This document shows positions 42,491-50,567 of a stretch of 64,000 bases of DNA, piece after piece. The notes beneath the pieces are model-generated. The model was not told the origin of the DNA and did not search any database. It was given only the letters and a program-made list of their open reading frames with translations. Origin of the DNA: CAILZL01 sp050181835. GTDB lineage: Bacteria > Pseudomonadota > Gammaproteobacteria > Steroidobacterales > Steroidobacteraceae. Numbering within the stretch: the stretch's first letter is position 1; every line of letters begins with the position of its first letter. Made by a program: the position numbers and the translations under genes. The stretch is from assembly GCA_050181835.1 (NCBI GenBank), contig JBFXCU010000001.1, positions 372,001 through 436,000 of the forward strand, given 5' to 3'.

Positions 42491-43962
42491 GCTTGCTGCT
42501 CTTCAAACTCGTCAGGCAAATCATTCACGGGGCACCATTTGCGTAACATGGTCGCTAGTTCATGCAACTGAAAGGGCTTGCTCATGAAATCGTCCATGCC
42601 ACTGGCTAAACAGGTTTCCCGGTCGCCCACCATGGCATTCGCAGTCAGGGCGATTATGGGTGTATGTCGGCCTGAGTCGCTTTCACTTGAACGTATCTGG
42701 TGCGTCGCTTCAAAGCCATCCATCACCGGCATCTGGCAATCCATCAGCACCAGATCAAAGTGTGATGACTCGCGCAATATATCCACGGCACACTGGCCAT
42801 TGTCGGCCACCGTGCAGCGGCAATGCAGCATTTCCAGCAGCGCGGTGGCGACTTCCTGATTGATGAAGTTATCTTCCACCAGCAGTATTTCCAGAGGTTG
42901 CAGGTGCTGCGCGTGGGTTGGCAGCGGCGCAGACAACTGATCGGCGGGCAGCAGCTGGGTGATATCCGGCAGCAGGTTGGGCTTGAGTTTAAGAGTGAAC
43001 CAGAAGCAGGAGCCGTGGCCATATTCACTCTGCACACCGCACTCGCCTCCCATCAGGGTACATAGACGACGCACGATCACCAGTCCTAGTCCGGTGCCGC
43101 CAAACTGGCGTGTCGTAGAGCTGTCGGCCTGGGTAAACGGGTTGAACAGACGAGCGATAGCCTCCGGCTTGATGCCAATGCCGGAGTCGGTAATTTCAAA
43201 ACGATATTCAATTGAGGCTGCGTCAACCGTCATTGTCTGAACCCGCACCGCGATGAATCCCTGTGCGGTGAACTTGATGGCATTACCCAGCAGGTTGGTC
43301 AATATCTGTGCAAAGCGGATCGAATCACCCAATACCGCAACCGGCAGTTCAGCGGGCCAGTCGAGGCGCAACTCCAGACCCTTCTTGTCCAGTTGCGGCT
43401 TCAGTATCGACAGGCTGCTGTCGAAGGTCTGGCGCAGATCGAACGGCGCTTCTTCAGTTTGCATCTGCCCGGCTTCGATCTTCGAGAAATCCAGAATGTC
43501 ATTGAGGATGCGCAGCAGTGACAAGGCGGAGTGGCGTATGGTTCTGGTGGATCGCTGCTGGTATTCATCCAGATGGGTGTTGAGCAGGATCTCCGTCATG
43601 CCGATCACACCATTCATGGGGGTACGCAGTTCATGGCTCATGGCGGCCAGAAAGGCCGACTTGGCGCGACTGGCTTGTTGCGCGGCGAGGTTGGATGCGT
43701 GCAATTCGCTGTTGGTCTGCTCCAGTCGATGCAAGGCCTGTTGCAGCGCGATGGTACGTTCCTTTACCTGACTTTCCAGCGCAATGGCACCCTGAAATAT
43801 CGAGAACGAATTGCCCTGTGCATCCATGTCGCGTTCGACGCGATCCATGAGCGATGCGTTGATGCGTCCCAGCTGTGCAAGGCGGTTTTCCAGTTCCGCA
43901 CAGCGAGCAGTGAGCTCGGCAACCTGTGCAATGGGATTGGCGGGATCGTCAGGATGACGCAT
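42487..43962 (-). CDS. Hybrid sensor histidine kinase, cytosolic
   Basis: 491 residues without membrane segments. N-terminal coiled coil (VAELTARCAELENRLAQLG, VKERTIALQQALHRLEQ), H-box MSHELRTPMNGVIGM, ATP-binding N box NLLGNAIKFT, G boxes DSGIGIKPEA and GGTGLGLVIV, then a C-terminal receiver (EILLVEDNFINQEVATALLE, Asp in LVLMDCQMPVMDGFEA). With the FIST protein upstream and Hpt downstream it forms a phosphorelay: the FIST protein probably senses a small ligand and the kinase passes phosphate through Hpt to the EAL regulator (inference). Confidence 0.9.
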   Translation of the reverse strand: MRHPDDPANPIAQVAELTARCAELENRLAQLGRINASLMDRVERDMDAQGNSFSIFQGAIALESQVKERTIALQQALHRLEQTNSELHASNLAAQQASRAKSAFLAAMSHELRTPMNGVIGMTEILLNTHLDEYQQRSTRTIRHSALSLLRILNDILDFSKIEAGQMQTEEAPFDLRQTFDSSLSILKPQLDKKGLELRLDWPAELPVAVLGDSIRFAQILTNLLGNAIKFTAQGFIAVRVQTMTVDAASIEYRFEITDSGIGIKPEAIARLFNPFTQADSSTTRQFGGTGLGLVIVRRLCTLMGGECGVQSEYGHGSCFWFTLKLKPNLLPDITQLLPADQLSAPLPTHAQHLQPLEILLVEDNFINQEVATALLEMLHCRCTVADNGQCAVDILRESSHFDLVLMDCQMPVMDGFEATHQIRSSESDSGRHTPIIALTANAMVGDRETCLASGMDDFMSKPFQLHELATMLRKWCPVNDLPDEFEEQQA

Positions 43963-43976
43963 CGTACTGGTCTGAG

Positions 43977-45116
43977 TTATCGACTGCCGATGGCGATGCC
44001 GGTGAATGTCTGGTTCACATGCATGGCATTGTATTGCTCACCATAGGTGGCGAAACCAATGACGTTGTTGTCCATGAAAATCTGACCGATTTTATCGGTC
44101 AACCCTTCACGCTCAATTTCCAGTCGGCGCAGAATGCAATCGCAGCCTAGCACCAGTTGCGGTGCACCGATGCTGGCACGCACCTCGGCAAAGGCCTGAT
44201 TCAGGTTTTCAACCATGTCCACGCCCTTGGCAATGGTCAGGACTACGCCTTCATCAATGGCACAGAAAAATTGCAGGCTTTCATCTGCTTGAACAAAGCC
44301 GACGGATCGAACGAAATACTGGCCGCCTACACGCACCACTACCGGATGAGTGGCAAAGATCAAGGGTGACAGTGCGCTGATTTCCATGCCGATCAGACGT
44401 GCATATTCACGCGCAGCGGGCAGGCCGTTGATTTCATAAACCCGACGTCGGGCTGCATCGGCCTTGGTCACCACCATGCGTTGATCGGAATTCACGAAAT
44501 GCTGGGTGCGGAACACCATAAAGGGCAGATTGGTGCGCACCAGGCTGAGTACGGCAAGGTTCTGCTGAAACTTGCCATTGTGATAAACGTGTGTCGCCTT
44601 GAAATTGGTCTGGTCCGCAGCCGAGCCGCCGATCAGTTCAATGCCGTGCAGATGGGTATGGATGACACTGACCAGAATCTCTTCCTGCATGGCCAGTCCA
44701 TCCAGCAACAGAAAGGCAAAGGTGTCGGTGGCGCTGGCGGGCAGTCCGTCACGGTCGCCCAGCTGCTTGAGCAGGCTGGTTACGGCAACGCCCGTGGCCG
44801 CGCTGTCCAGCGGATCCAGTTTGATGACCTCAACCACGGCATCAAGATCCTCGGCCGCAAGACTGAAGCCTGTCAGGGATCCGGCGAGATATCCCTGCGG
44901 CGTAATTTCGCCGGCGGTTGTGCAGCCAATCAGCTGTACCGTACCGAATAGCTCATGCAGGGCACTCGCCAGGGCAGGCAAGTCGTAGTCGGGTGAGCAG
45001 TAGAAAATGGCCAGTTTGATGTCGGGCTGATCAAGCGCGGCAAAGAGTTCGTGGGCTGCGGCACGCGCATCAGTCTGTTGCGAAACGCCTTTACGAAGTG
45101 ACAAGGGGCTGGACAT
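43977..45116 (-). CDS. FIST-domain sensor protein
   Basis: 379 residues from ATG 45116, which has GAGG 7 bases upstream; the frame opens at 45155 without a ribosome site. FIST N domain: DIKLAIFYCSPDYDLPALAS, LIGCTTAGEITPQGY; FIST C domain: YARLIGMEISALSPLIF, VRVGGQYFVRSVGFVQ, GCDCILRRLE and a closing VIGFATYGEQYNAMHVNQTF. FIST proteins bind small molecules such as amino acids and usually sit beside chemotaxis or c-di-GMP genes (published domain analysis). First gene of the operon FIST-kinase-Hpt-EAL, behind a sigma-28-like promoter. Confidence 0.88.
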   Translation of the reverse strand: MSSPLSLRKGVSQQTDARAAAHELFAALDQPDIKLAIFYCSPDYDLPALASALHELFGTVQLIGCTTAGEITPQGYLAGSLTGFSLAAEDLDAVVEVIKLDPLDSAATGVAVTSLLKQLGDRDGLPASATDTFAFLLLDGLAMQEEILVSVIHTHLHGIELIGGSAADQTNFKATHVYHNGKFQQNLAVLSLVRTNLPFMVFRTQHFVNSDQRMVVTKADAARRRVYEINGLPAAREYARLIGMEISALSPLIFATHPVVVRVGGQYFVRSVGFVQADESLQFFCAIDEGVVLTIAKGVDMVENLNQAFAEVRASIGAPQLVLGCDCILRRLEIEREGLTDKIGQIFMDNNVIGFATYGEQYNAMHVNQTFTGIAIGSR

Positions 45117-45176
45117 GGTACTGCCTCGACTGGACTGGATAGGGCCCGGAGTCATGGTGGTAGTGGGCTCTTCATG

Positions 45177-45203
45177 CTATCGGCAGCAGGTTTTCAGGCT
45201 TGA
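45177..45203 (-). promoter_or_regulatory. Sigma-28 (FliA) type promoter for the FIST-kinase-Hpt-EAL operon
   Basis: Read leftward: TCAAGCCT, an 11-base spacer, then GCCGATAG. This fits the flagellar sigma-28 consensus TAAAGTTT-N11-GCCGATAA, and more closely the TCAAG variant seen in pseudomonads. The predicted start lies about 50 bases before ATG 45116. Confidence 0.6.
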
Positions 45204-45250
45204 GTCAGCACAGCGATCGTCACTAGCGCTGCCTTGACTGCGTCACAGAA

Positions 45251-46780
45251 TCAGTCGCGGGTGAGTGTCCTGTAGTGTTCGAGTTGCATTCGCCAGCGGC
45301 TTTGCCTGCTCAGCAGTGCCGGGTTTGTCTGTGCCATGATGACTTGACTGTGCGGGTCAACACGCCAAGAGTCGGGTTCGCCAGCAACCAGATACGCCAG
45401 CCCGCGACCCGTCAGTTCGCGCTCGGTCAGGCGCATCACTGTGAGCTGGCTCAGATCAGCCAGACATTCACACAAGTAAGAACAGGCACTCAAGCCACCC
45501 CCCACCAGCAGTGTGTGCAGCTCGGGCAGGTGCCGGCGCATCAACTCCAGATTGGCATTGAGCAGAAACGCAATGCTTTCCACGATGGCCATCAAATGAC
45601 CCAATTCATCGTTGGCAGTGGCATCAATGAAGCGTGATTCAATCTCCGGCAACCAGTAGGGTGCAGCGATACCGCCCACTGCATTGATGAACAGCGGCGG
45701 ATTCATTGAGCCGAGATTCGCACGGTGCAGGGTGTTGACGCTGCGCCAGACATCAATGCCAGTGCGTTCGGACCACCAGCTCAAGGCACTGCCCGCGCCA
45801 TTGACGGTGCCTTCCAGTGCATAAGTGATATGGGTGGCATCCGAGCACAACACACTGCGTAACAGCGGCGCGGCGTCTTCGATGTTCTGGTTGGTGGGGG
45901 CCAGCACAAAGGCACCCGTACCCAGGTTGGTGTAAATCGTATTGGCGCGCAGTGGGCCGTTGGCGAAGGGCACGGCGGCCTGATCGCCAGTGCAGACGCG
46001 CAGCGGCAGGGTTCTGCCTGCGAACGGCAATGAGCCATAGTCATATCGAGTGGTGACGCTATGCGGCAAGATACTCAGCGGCACCCCAAACCATTCCAGC
46101 AGATTGGTTGACCAGTCACCGCTGGTCGGTGACCACAGCTGGGTACGTGAGGCATTGGCCGGATCGACGACATGCGGTCGTTCGTTCAGTAATTCATGCA
46201 ATAAATAACTGGCCAGTGGCCCGCATTGCAGGTGGCCTTGTTGACAGGCAGTCTGTACGGCGGGCAGTTCATCCAGACACCAGCGCAACTTGCTGGCCCC
46301 GTAATGCGGCGATAACACCAGGCCGGTTTGTTGTTGAATTGCGTCGCGATAGATATGCAGTGATTCAGTCAATGCCACATTGCGCCGATCCTGCCACGAC
46401 AGCACCGGCGACAGTGCATGACCATCGCGTGCATCCCAGCAAACAATGCTGGAGCGTTGCGTCGCCAGGCCCGCTGCCTGCACGCGCCCGGCATCAGTCC
46501 CCAGTGAGTGCGCAACGTCATAAATGACCCTGCGCAGTGATTGCACAATTTCTTCGGCATCGTGTTCAACCCGGTCAGTGCCAATATGTTGCGTGCCAAT
46601 GGCCGCATAGGCCTGCGCCACTTGCCGACCCTGGTTATCAAACACCAGCGCGCGACTGGCGTGACCACCCTGATCCAGTGCCAGCCACAATGGGCCCTGT
46701 TCGCGGTGCGGCAAATCGCCGAGTTGGGTTGCCAGCTCACTCAGACTGGCGGTGAGTCGTTGTAGCTCATCAGCGTGCAT
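45251..46780 (-). CDS. FGGY-family carbohydrate kinase, glycerol-kinase-like
   Basis: 509 residues, FGGY size. N-terminal domain with LWLALDQGGHASRALVFD (phosphate 1 motif), LATQRSSIVCWDARDGHALS and VLSWQDRR; C-terminal domain with TNLGTGAFVLAPT (phosphate 2), YALEGTVNGAGSALSW and LLVGGGLSACSYLCECLADL (adenosine). The TQRSSIVCWD and VLSWQDRR blocks are glycerol-kinase-like, and the two genes before it act on glycerol phosphates. However, the substrate region differs from E. coli GlpK, so the sugar or polyol phosphorylated is uncertain. Last gene of a leftward three-gene operon, 9 bases after the dehydrogenase. Confidence 0.8.
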   Translation of the reverse strand: MHADELQRLTASLSELATQLGDLPHREQGPLWLALDQGGHASRALVFDNQGRQVAQAYAAIGTQHIGTDRVEHDAEEIVQSLRRVIYDVAHSLGTDAGRVQAAGLATQRSSIVCWDARDGHALSPVLSWQDRRNVALTESLHIYRDAIQQQTGLVLSPHYGASKLRWCLDELPAVQTACQQGHLQCGPLASYLLHELLNERPHVVDPANASRTQLWSPTSGDWSTNLLEWFGVPLSILPHSVTTRYDYGSLPFAGRTLPLRVCTGDQAAVPFANGPLRANTIYTNLGTGAFVLAPTNQNIEDAAPLLRSVLCSDATHITYALEGTVNGAGSALSWWSERTGIDVWRSVNTLHRANLGSMNPPLFINAVGGIAAPYWLPEIESRFIDATANDELGHLMAIVESIAFLLNANLELMRRHLPELHTLLVGGGLSACSYLCECLADLSQLTVMRLTERELTGRGLAYLVAGEPDSWRVDPHSQVIMAQTNPALLSRQSRWRMQLEHYRTLTRD

Positions 46781-46789
46781 GGTGGGTCT

Positions 46790-47968
46790 TTATTCAGGCA
46801 ACAAGCGGATATCGCGTGTATTGGCCAGGGCGATGTGTGCAGGCAATGAGGGGGCTACGCGCTGCATTACTTTCTCGGCGGTGGCGCGCCAGCCGGTGAG
46901 CTTGCCGCCGAAGATGGATAGCAGGCGTGGCTTGTCAGTGCGATCCACGTCCAGCAGCGTTTCGCGCGGACGCCGGAAGGCATGGCCACTCCCCGCAGGC
47001 AGCACCCGCAGCCCGGCAAAGCAGCGACTGATACTTGCCTGAGTCTCGTTGCGGTGTGCCGGAAAATAATGTTTCAAGGTTTGCAGCAAATAATTGATTT
47101 CAGATTGCAGTGGCTGCACCTCAGCCGGATCACCACGATAACGGGTTTCAGTGGTGCCGATCAGGGTTTGCCCATACCAGGGCATGACGAAAATCGCGCG
47201 GCCATCGCGCGGACTTTCCACATAGTAAATGCCGCGTGTAAGTTGTCCCGGCAGAATCAGGTGAGTTCCCTGCACCAGTTCAATCAGGCGCACCGGTTGT
47301 TGCGGCGTCACCCTGCTCAAGGTGTGATTCACCCACGGGCCGGTGGCGTTCACCAACACCCGTGCATGGGTCGTGTGACTTTGACCGTGTTCAAGATAAC
47401 TGACCGCGACGCCCGTGGCGTGCAGTTCGACGTGTTGCAGCATGGCTGGAATGCAGGCAGTCGCGCCGAGTTGCTGTGCCGAACGCAATACCGATTGCGT
47501 CAGCAGCGCATCATCAGTCTGCGCATCGTGATAGCGAAATACGCTATGCAGGCCGTCCGTATTCAAACTATCCAGCTGCGCCCATTCACTGCGTGGCAGC
47601 GTGCCAAAGCGACAGCCGCGTTTGAAACCACCCAGCACGGCATACAGACTCAGGCCAGTACGAATCTGCCAGGGCTGACGCCGCGTGCGGTTGTATAAAG
47701 GAATGTAGAACGGTTTGAGTTGCACCAGTTCCGGCGCATTCTTCAACATCAAAGTGCGTTCATGCAGACTTTCACGCACCAGTCGCAACTGGCCGGTTTC
47801 CAGATAGCGCAAACCACCGTGAATCAATTTGCTGGAGCGACTGGAGGTGCCATAGGCGGGATGTTGTTGTTCCAGTATCAATACCCGTTGACCGGCTGCC
47901 GCAGCGGCCTGTGCTACGCCCGCACCATGAATGCCAGCGCCCACCACGATGACATCGAACGCCGTCAT
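46790..47968 (-). CDS. GlpD-like FAD-dependent glycerol-3-phosphate dehydrogenase, short form
   Basis: 392 residues. FAD motif VIVVGAGIHGAGVAQAAAAA, the GlpD signature TSSRSSKLIHGGLRYLE, RVLVNATGPWVNH, IFVMPWYGQTLIGTTETRY and LLSIFGGKLTGWRATAEKVM. It would oxidise glycerol-3-phosphate to dihydroxyacetone phosphate at the membrane. E. coli GlpD is about 500 residues; this protein ends shortly after the GGKLT segment and lacks the C-terminal alpha-helical domain. The frame is clean and the stop is 9 bases before the next gene, so this is a natural short form. It follows the phosphodiesterase gene at 69 bases. Confidence 0.85.
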   Translation of the reverse strand: MTAFDVIVVGAGIHGAGVAQAAAAAGQRVLILEQQHPAYGTSSRSSKLIHGGLRYLETGQLRLVRESLHERTLMLKNAPELVQLKPFYIPLYNRTRRQPWQIRTGLSLYAVLGGFKRGCRFGTLPRSEWAQLDSLNTDGLHSVFRYHDAQTDDALLTQSVLRSAQQLGATACIPAMLQHVELHATGVAVSYLEHGQSHTTHARVLVNATGPWVNHTLSRVTPQQPVRLIELVQGTHLILPGQLTRGIYYVESPRDGRAIFVMPWYGQTLIGTTETRYRGDPAEVQPLQSEINYLLQTLKHYFPAHRNETQASISRCFAGLRVLPAGSGHAFRRPRETLLDVDRTDKPRLLSIFGGKLTGWRATAEKVMQRVAPSLPAHIALANTRDIRLLPE

Positions 47969-48037
47969 GATTGAAAGGTTGTTAACACGGGTCTGGTGAT
48001 GATTCAGATGTACGCATAAACCAAGCTAATGACAGCC

Positions 48038-48799
48038 TCAAGGCATCGCTGCGGGTTGCAGCTCGTCCAGTAGTTTGCGCACTTGCATGGTTTCCAGCAA
48101 CTGCGCACCGCGTGCGTGCAGATTCAGGGCTTGCGCGCGACCGGTCACTTCGTAAATCGCCCATTGCCACGGACCGCGCCACAGACGTGATTGATCCACT
48201 GGCAGTTTGTCCTGATTGCAGAACAGGTACTCAGGCAGCGTCGCTTCCGCCTTGATGGCAGTGAGTGAGCTGTACTCGGACACTACCCAGCCGATGGGGA
48301 GTTGCGTGCTGTTTTTTACGCATTTCAGCGCCGCCAGATCGAACGAAATAATGACTACCTGCCGCGCCACCGGTTTGAGCTGTTCGTGTATCCGCTGCAC
48401 GAACAGTTCCGGGCCATACCTGCGCAGCGAGGTGCGCTTCAGTTCAACAAAGGCAGTGGCCTGCGGATAGCGTGCCAGTAATTTCACTACGTCGGCCAGT
48501 GAGGGAATGCAGGTGCCGACAAAGCGATCACCCAGTCGGGAGGGTTCATGAACTGAAATCTGCCGCAGTTCTTCCCAGTTCATGTCGCGCGCATCGCGAT
48601 CAATGCCGGCGCAACGTTTGAGACTGGCATCGTGTATGACCACTGGCACCAGATCGGCACTGAGATGCACATCAAATTCGATGTGACGTACACCCAGTTC
48701 CAGTGCGGACTGCAAAGCAGGCAGGGTATTTTCGGGAAACTCAAATGCGTTGCCGCGATGGGCAACCAATTGTGTTGCGGGATCAAGCTGGGCTGACAT
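48038..48799 (-). CDS. Glycerophosphodiester phosphodiesterase
   Basis: 253 residues from ATG 48799, with GAGG upstream. GDPD TIM barrel: VAHRGNAFEFPENTLPAL (catalytic His and Arg), GVRHIEFDVHLSADLVPVV (metal-binding Glu and Asp), IHDASLKRC (second His), and AFVELKRTS (Glu, Lys). No signal peptide, so cytosolic, like UgpQ. It releases glycerol-3-phosphate from phospholipid head-group diesters, feeding the dehydrogenase encoded next. First gene of the leftward operon; the frame opens upstream to 48859, but the conserved region begins right after 48799. Confidence 0.88.
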   Translation of the reverse strand: MSAQLDPATQLVAHRGNAFEFPENTLPALQSALELGVRHIEFDVHLSADLVPVVIHDASLKRCAGIDRDARDMNWEELRQISVHEPSRLGDRFVGTCIPSLADVVKLLARYPQATAFVELKRTSLRRYGPELFVQRIHEQLKPVARQVVIISFDLAALKCVKNSTQLPIGWVVSEYSSLTAIKAEATLPEYLFCNQDKLPVDQSRLWRGPWQWAIYEVTGRAQALNLHARGAQLLETMQVRKLLDELQPAAMP

Positions 48800-48859
48800 C
48801 CGTGCCTCTTTAGCGAAATCGATAAACCGGGTGCATGATACTGAGATATAGGCGGGCAC

Positions 48860-49313
48860 GGCGAGGGCTATTCATCATTTCCGGGTGTCGTTTTTCTGGG
48901 TCGGTTTGTTTTGCTGCGCGGTGGATACTTGACTGTTCAGGCAGCCTGATGCAGCCCCAGCCGGGGTAGTCATGCGAGATTCAATGCGTGCATGTGCTTG
49001 GCCGTGCAGGCGTTGATGCTGTTCGGGGTGGCCGTAGTGTGTTAGCGGCATGTGGTGGCGGTTCCAGCTCCAGCACATCCGCGTGAGTAGCTAGGCCAAC
49101 ACGTCTCCCCACTTGCCAGCGTTTGCTGCACCCATGGTCATGTTGCAAGCACTGCGCGATCACTCGCGCTGATTTGTTGTGCGGCCATCCGTAGCGATGG
49201 CAAGCTACAACCCGCAGACTGGGCCAGTGTCGTGAGCAGTACGCTGTCGCAAGTCGTGACCGCAGGAAATTCCGTGGGACGCAGGAATGACGTTAATCAG
49301 TGATCACTGGAAT
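48860..49313. other. Intergenic region without a convincing gene
   Basis: 454 bases. Short frames occur on the minus strand (around 48875-49078 and 48981-49163), but they have no ribosome site, overlap one another and show no recognisable domain. A small hairpin GCCCCAGCCGGGG (48952-48964) is present. Promoters for the GDPD operon may lie at the left end. Possibly decayed coding DNA. Confidence 0.4.
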
Positions 49314-49787
49314 CTACCGCCCACGCTTTTCCGCAAAGCGCTGAATCTCCGCACCGCTGAGTACGCTGAGTTCGGCTTCGACCATCGCACCTTCGGCAAT
49401 CGCGATGTGTTGTGCACTGATGCGTCCTTGGATGTGCGCGCCGCTACGAATTTCTAATTTGCCGTTGACGGTTAGTTGGCCGCTGAAGTTGCCAGCGAGT
49501 AGCGCTTGTCCGCATTGAACCTCACCCTGCCAGTTGCCTTTTTCGGCTAGAGTCAGCATGCCGTGAATTTGACCGGGGCCAATCACCTCGCCCGCCACCG
49601 CTAAATCGGCGGCACAGTTCACGGTGCCTTCCAGTCGGGTGCCAGCGCTAATCAAGGTGGGGGAGCTGTTGCCGCGATCAAGAAAGCGTCGGGCTGGGGT
49701 GGGTGCTGCGTCTGGTGCTGGAGTGTCGGCCATGAGGTTGCTTGGATCGTGGTAAGTGGGTGTTGATGGTGCCGTTTGAGTCGGCAT
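49314..49787 (-). CDS. Bactofilin (polymer-forming cytoskeletal protein)
   Basis: 157 residues. A disordered Pro/Thr/Ala-rich N terminus (PDAAPTPARRFLDRGN) leads into the bactofilin beta-helix core: LISAGTRLEGTVNCAADLAV, GQIHGMLTLAEKGNWQGEV, LLAGNFSGQLTVNGKLEIRS, AHIQGRISAQHIAIAEGAM, then a short tail. Bactofilins polymerise into filaments that position cell-wall or motility machinery. ATG 49787 or 49736 could be the start; neither has a strong ribosome site. No peptidase partner (M23) is adjacent, and the sigma-54 region at 49835-49966 faces the other way. Confidence 0.85.
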   Translation of the reverse strand: MPTQTAPSTPTYHDPSNLMADTPAPDAAPTPARRFLDRGNSSPTLISAGTRLEGTVNCAADLAVAGEVIGPGQIHGMLTLAEKGNWQGEVQCGQALLAGNFSGQLTVNGKLEIRSGAHIQGRISAQHIAIAEGAMVEAELSVLSGAEIQRFAEKRGR

Positions 49788-49834
49788 ACCCTTGTGCGGC
49801 AGGTCTCACTCTGCCTCACCGAGCACATATTAAC

Positions 49835-49966
49835 TTTGTCGGAAAGCGACAAACTCTGTCACCCGGCGGTCGTTACCAGCAATACCATGAAAATAATTAA
49901 CTATTTGATTGGTAATAAAAAATTTACTTCTATGTAGGTCTGACTTGGCTTGGCATAGGGCTTGCT
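49835..49966 (+). promoter_or_regulatory. Consensus sigma-54 promoter with an upstream enhancer-like palindrome
   Basis: TGGCATAGGGCTTGCT at 49951-49966 matches TGGCAYRNNNNTTGCW at every position. About 110 bases upstream is TTTGTCG-GAAAG-CGACAAA (49835-49853), a perfect 7-bp inverted repeat at the distance where bacterial enhancer-binding proteins bind. The predicted start, about 49977, is 28 bases before ATG 50005. The activator is not identified; the half-site TGTCG does not match NtrC. Confidence 0.7.
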
Positions 49967-50004
49967 ATTACTTAGTTAAAGCAATTGATAGCGAGTGTCG
50001 TTCC

Positions 50005-50298
50005 ATGCAGCTCCCTCACACACTTGATCCGGAAATCATGGCGGTGGTCTTGCCGGACGGTTCCCCGGGCGACTTAGCCGACGATTTTGTGGCCACCGGC
50101 ACCATGTTGCTACTGCGCTATCCCGATGGGCGCTTGGCACTGGAGTCGGTCAGTCAACAAGCGGCGTGGCACAGCAATTGGCAAGATCGGGCGGTAGTGA
50201 GCGGATGTTTTCGTAGCAGCACACCGATTCTCGATCCGGTGTCGCGCGAAGTGATGGGTTATGAGATGGAAGCACAGGAGTGGCCGATCGCTTCTTGA
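50005..50298 (+). CDS. Unrecognised 97-aa protein under a sigma-54 promoter
   Basis: From ATG 50005; the frame opens at 49909, but that would start upstream of the predicted transcription start. Acidic, soluble, no signal or membrane segment. Sequence features: LDPEIMAVVLPDGSPGDLAD, a beta-rich middle (TGTMLLLRYPDGRLALESV), AAWHSNWQDRAVVSGCF and a VMGYEMEAQEWP end. Function unknown. It is monocistronic: a consensus sigma-54 promoter in front and a strong intrinsic terminator (50355-50395) behind, isolating it from gltB. Confidence 0.7.
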   Translation: MQLPHTLDPEIMAVVLPDGSPGDLADDFVATGTMLLLRYPDGRLALESVSQQAAWHSNWQDRAVVSGCFRSSTPILDPVSREVMGYEMEAQEWPIAS

Positions 50299-50354
50299 CA
50301 CCGTGCTAACTTGAATGAGGCTGGTGGCATGATTGACTACCAGTTTAACTTTGA

Positions 50355-50395
50355 GCGCCACTATGCGTCTTCCCCGCATGCGGCGCATTTTTTTT
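50355..50395 (+). terminator. Intrinsic terminator after the sigma-54 orphan gene
   Basis: Stem in two parts: outer GCGCC (50355-50359) with GGCGC (50382-50386), inner ATGCG (50363-50367) with CGCAT (50375-50379), followed by a run of eight T (50388-50395). It ends the transcript 57 bases past the stop. The remaining ~170 bases to gltB must hold the gltB promoter; no clear box pair was found. Confidence 0.75.
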
Positions 50396-50567
50396 GTGCA
50401 GCATATTCCGTTGCCATAAGGTGCGTGCCCCAAACTGCTGCAAAAGCAAGCCGTAGTCAGGCTCACGTGGTGTTTATCCCTTGGCATTTTGCTGAAAAAG
50501 CTTTAGCTAACGCGGTCGGCCCCGTAAACTCGACAGCCCCCGATTTGCAAACCGGTAAGTATTCCCG

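Noticed and set aside
48875..49163. Two overlapping leftward frames in the gap upstream of the GDPD operon
   Set aside because: No ribosome site, no recognisable domain, low-quality composition and mutual overlap. Treated as non-coding or decayed.
49953..49971. Sigma-70 reading of the region before the 50005 gene (TTGGC with TATTAC)
   Set aside because: Spacing is 10 or 15 bases, far poorer than the complete sigma-54 match at the same place.
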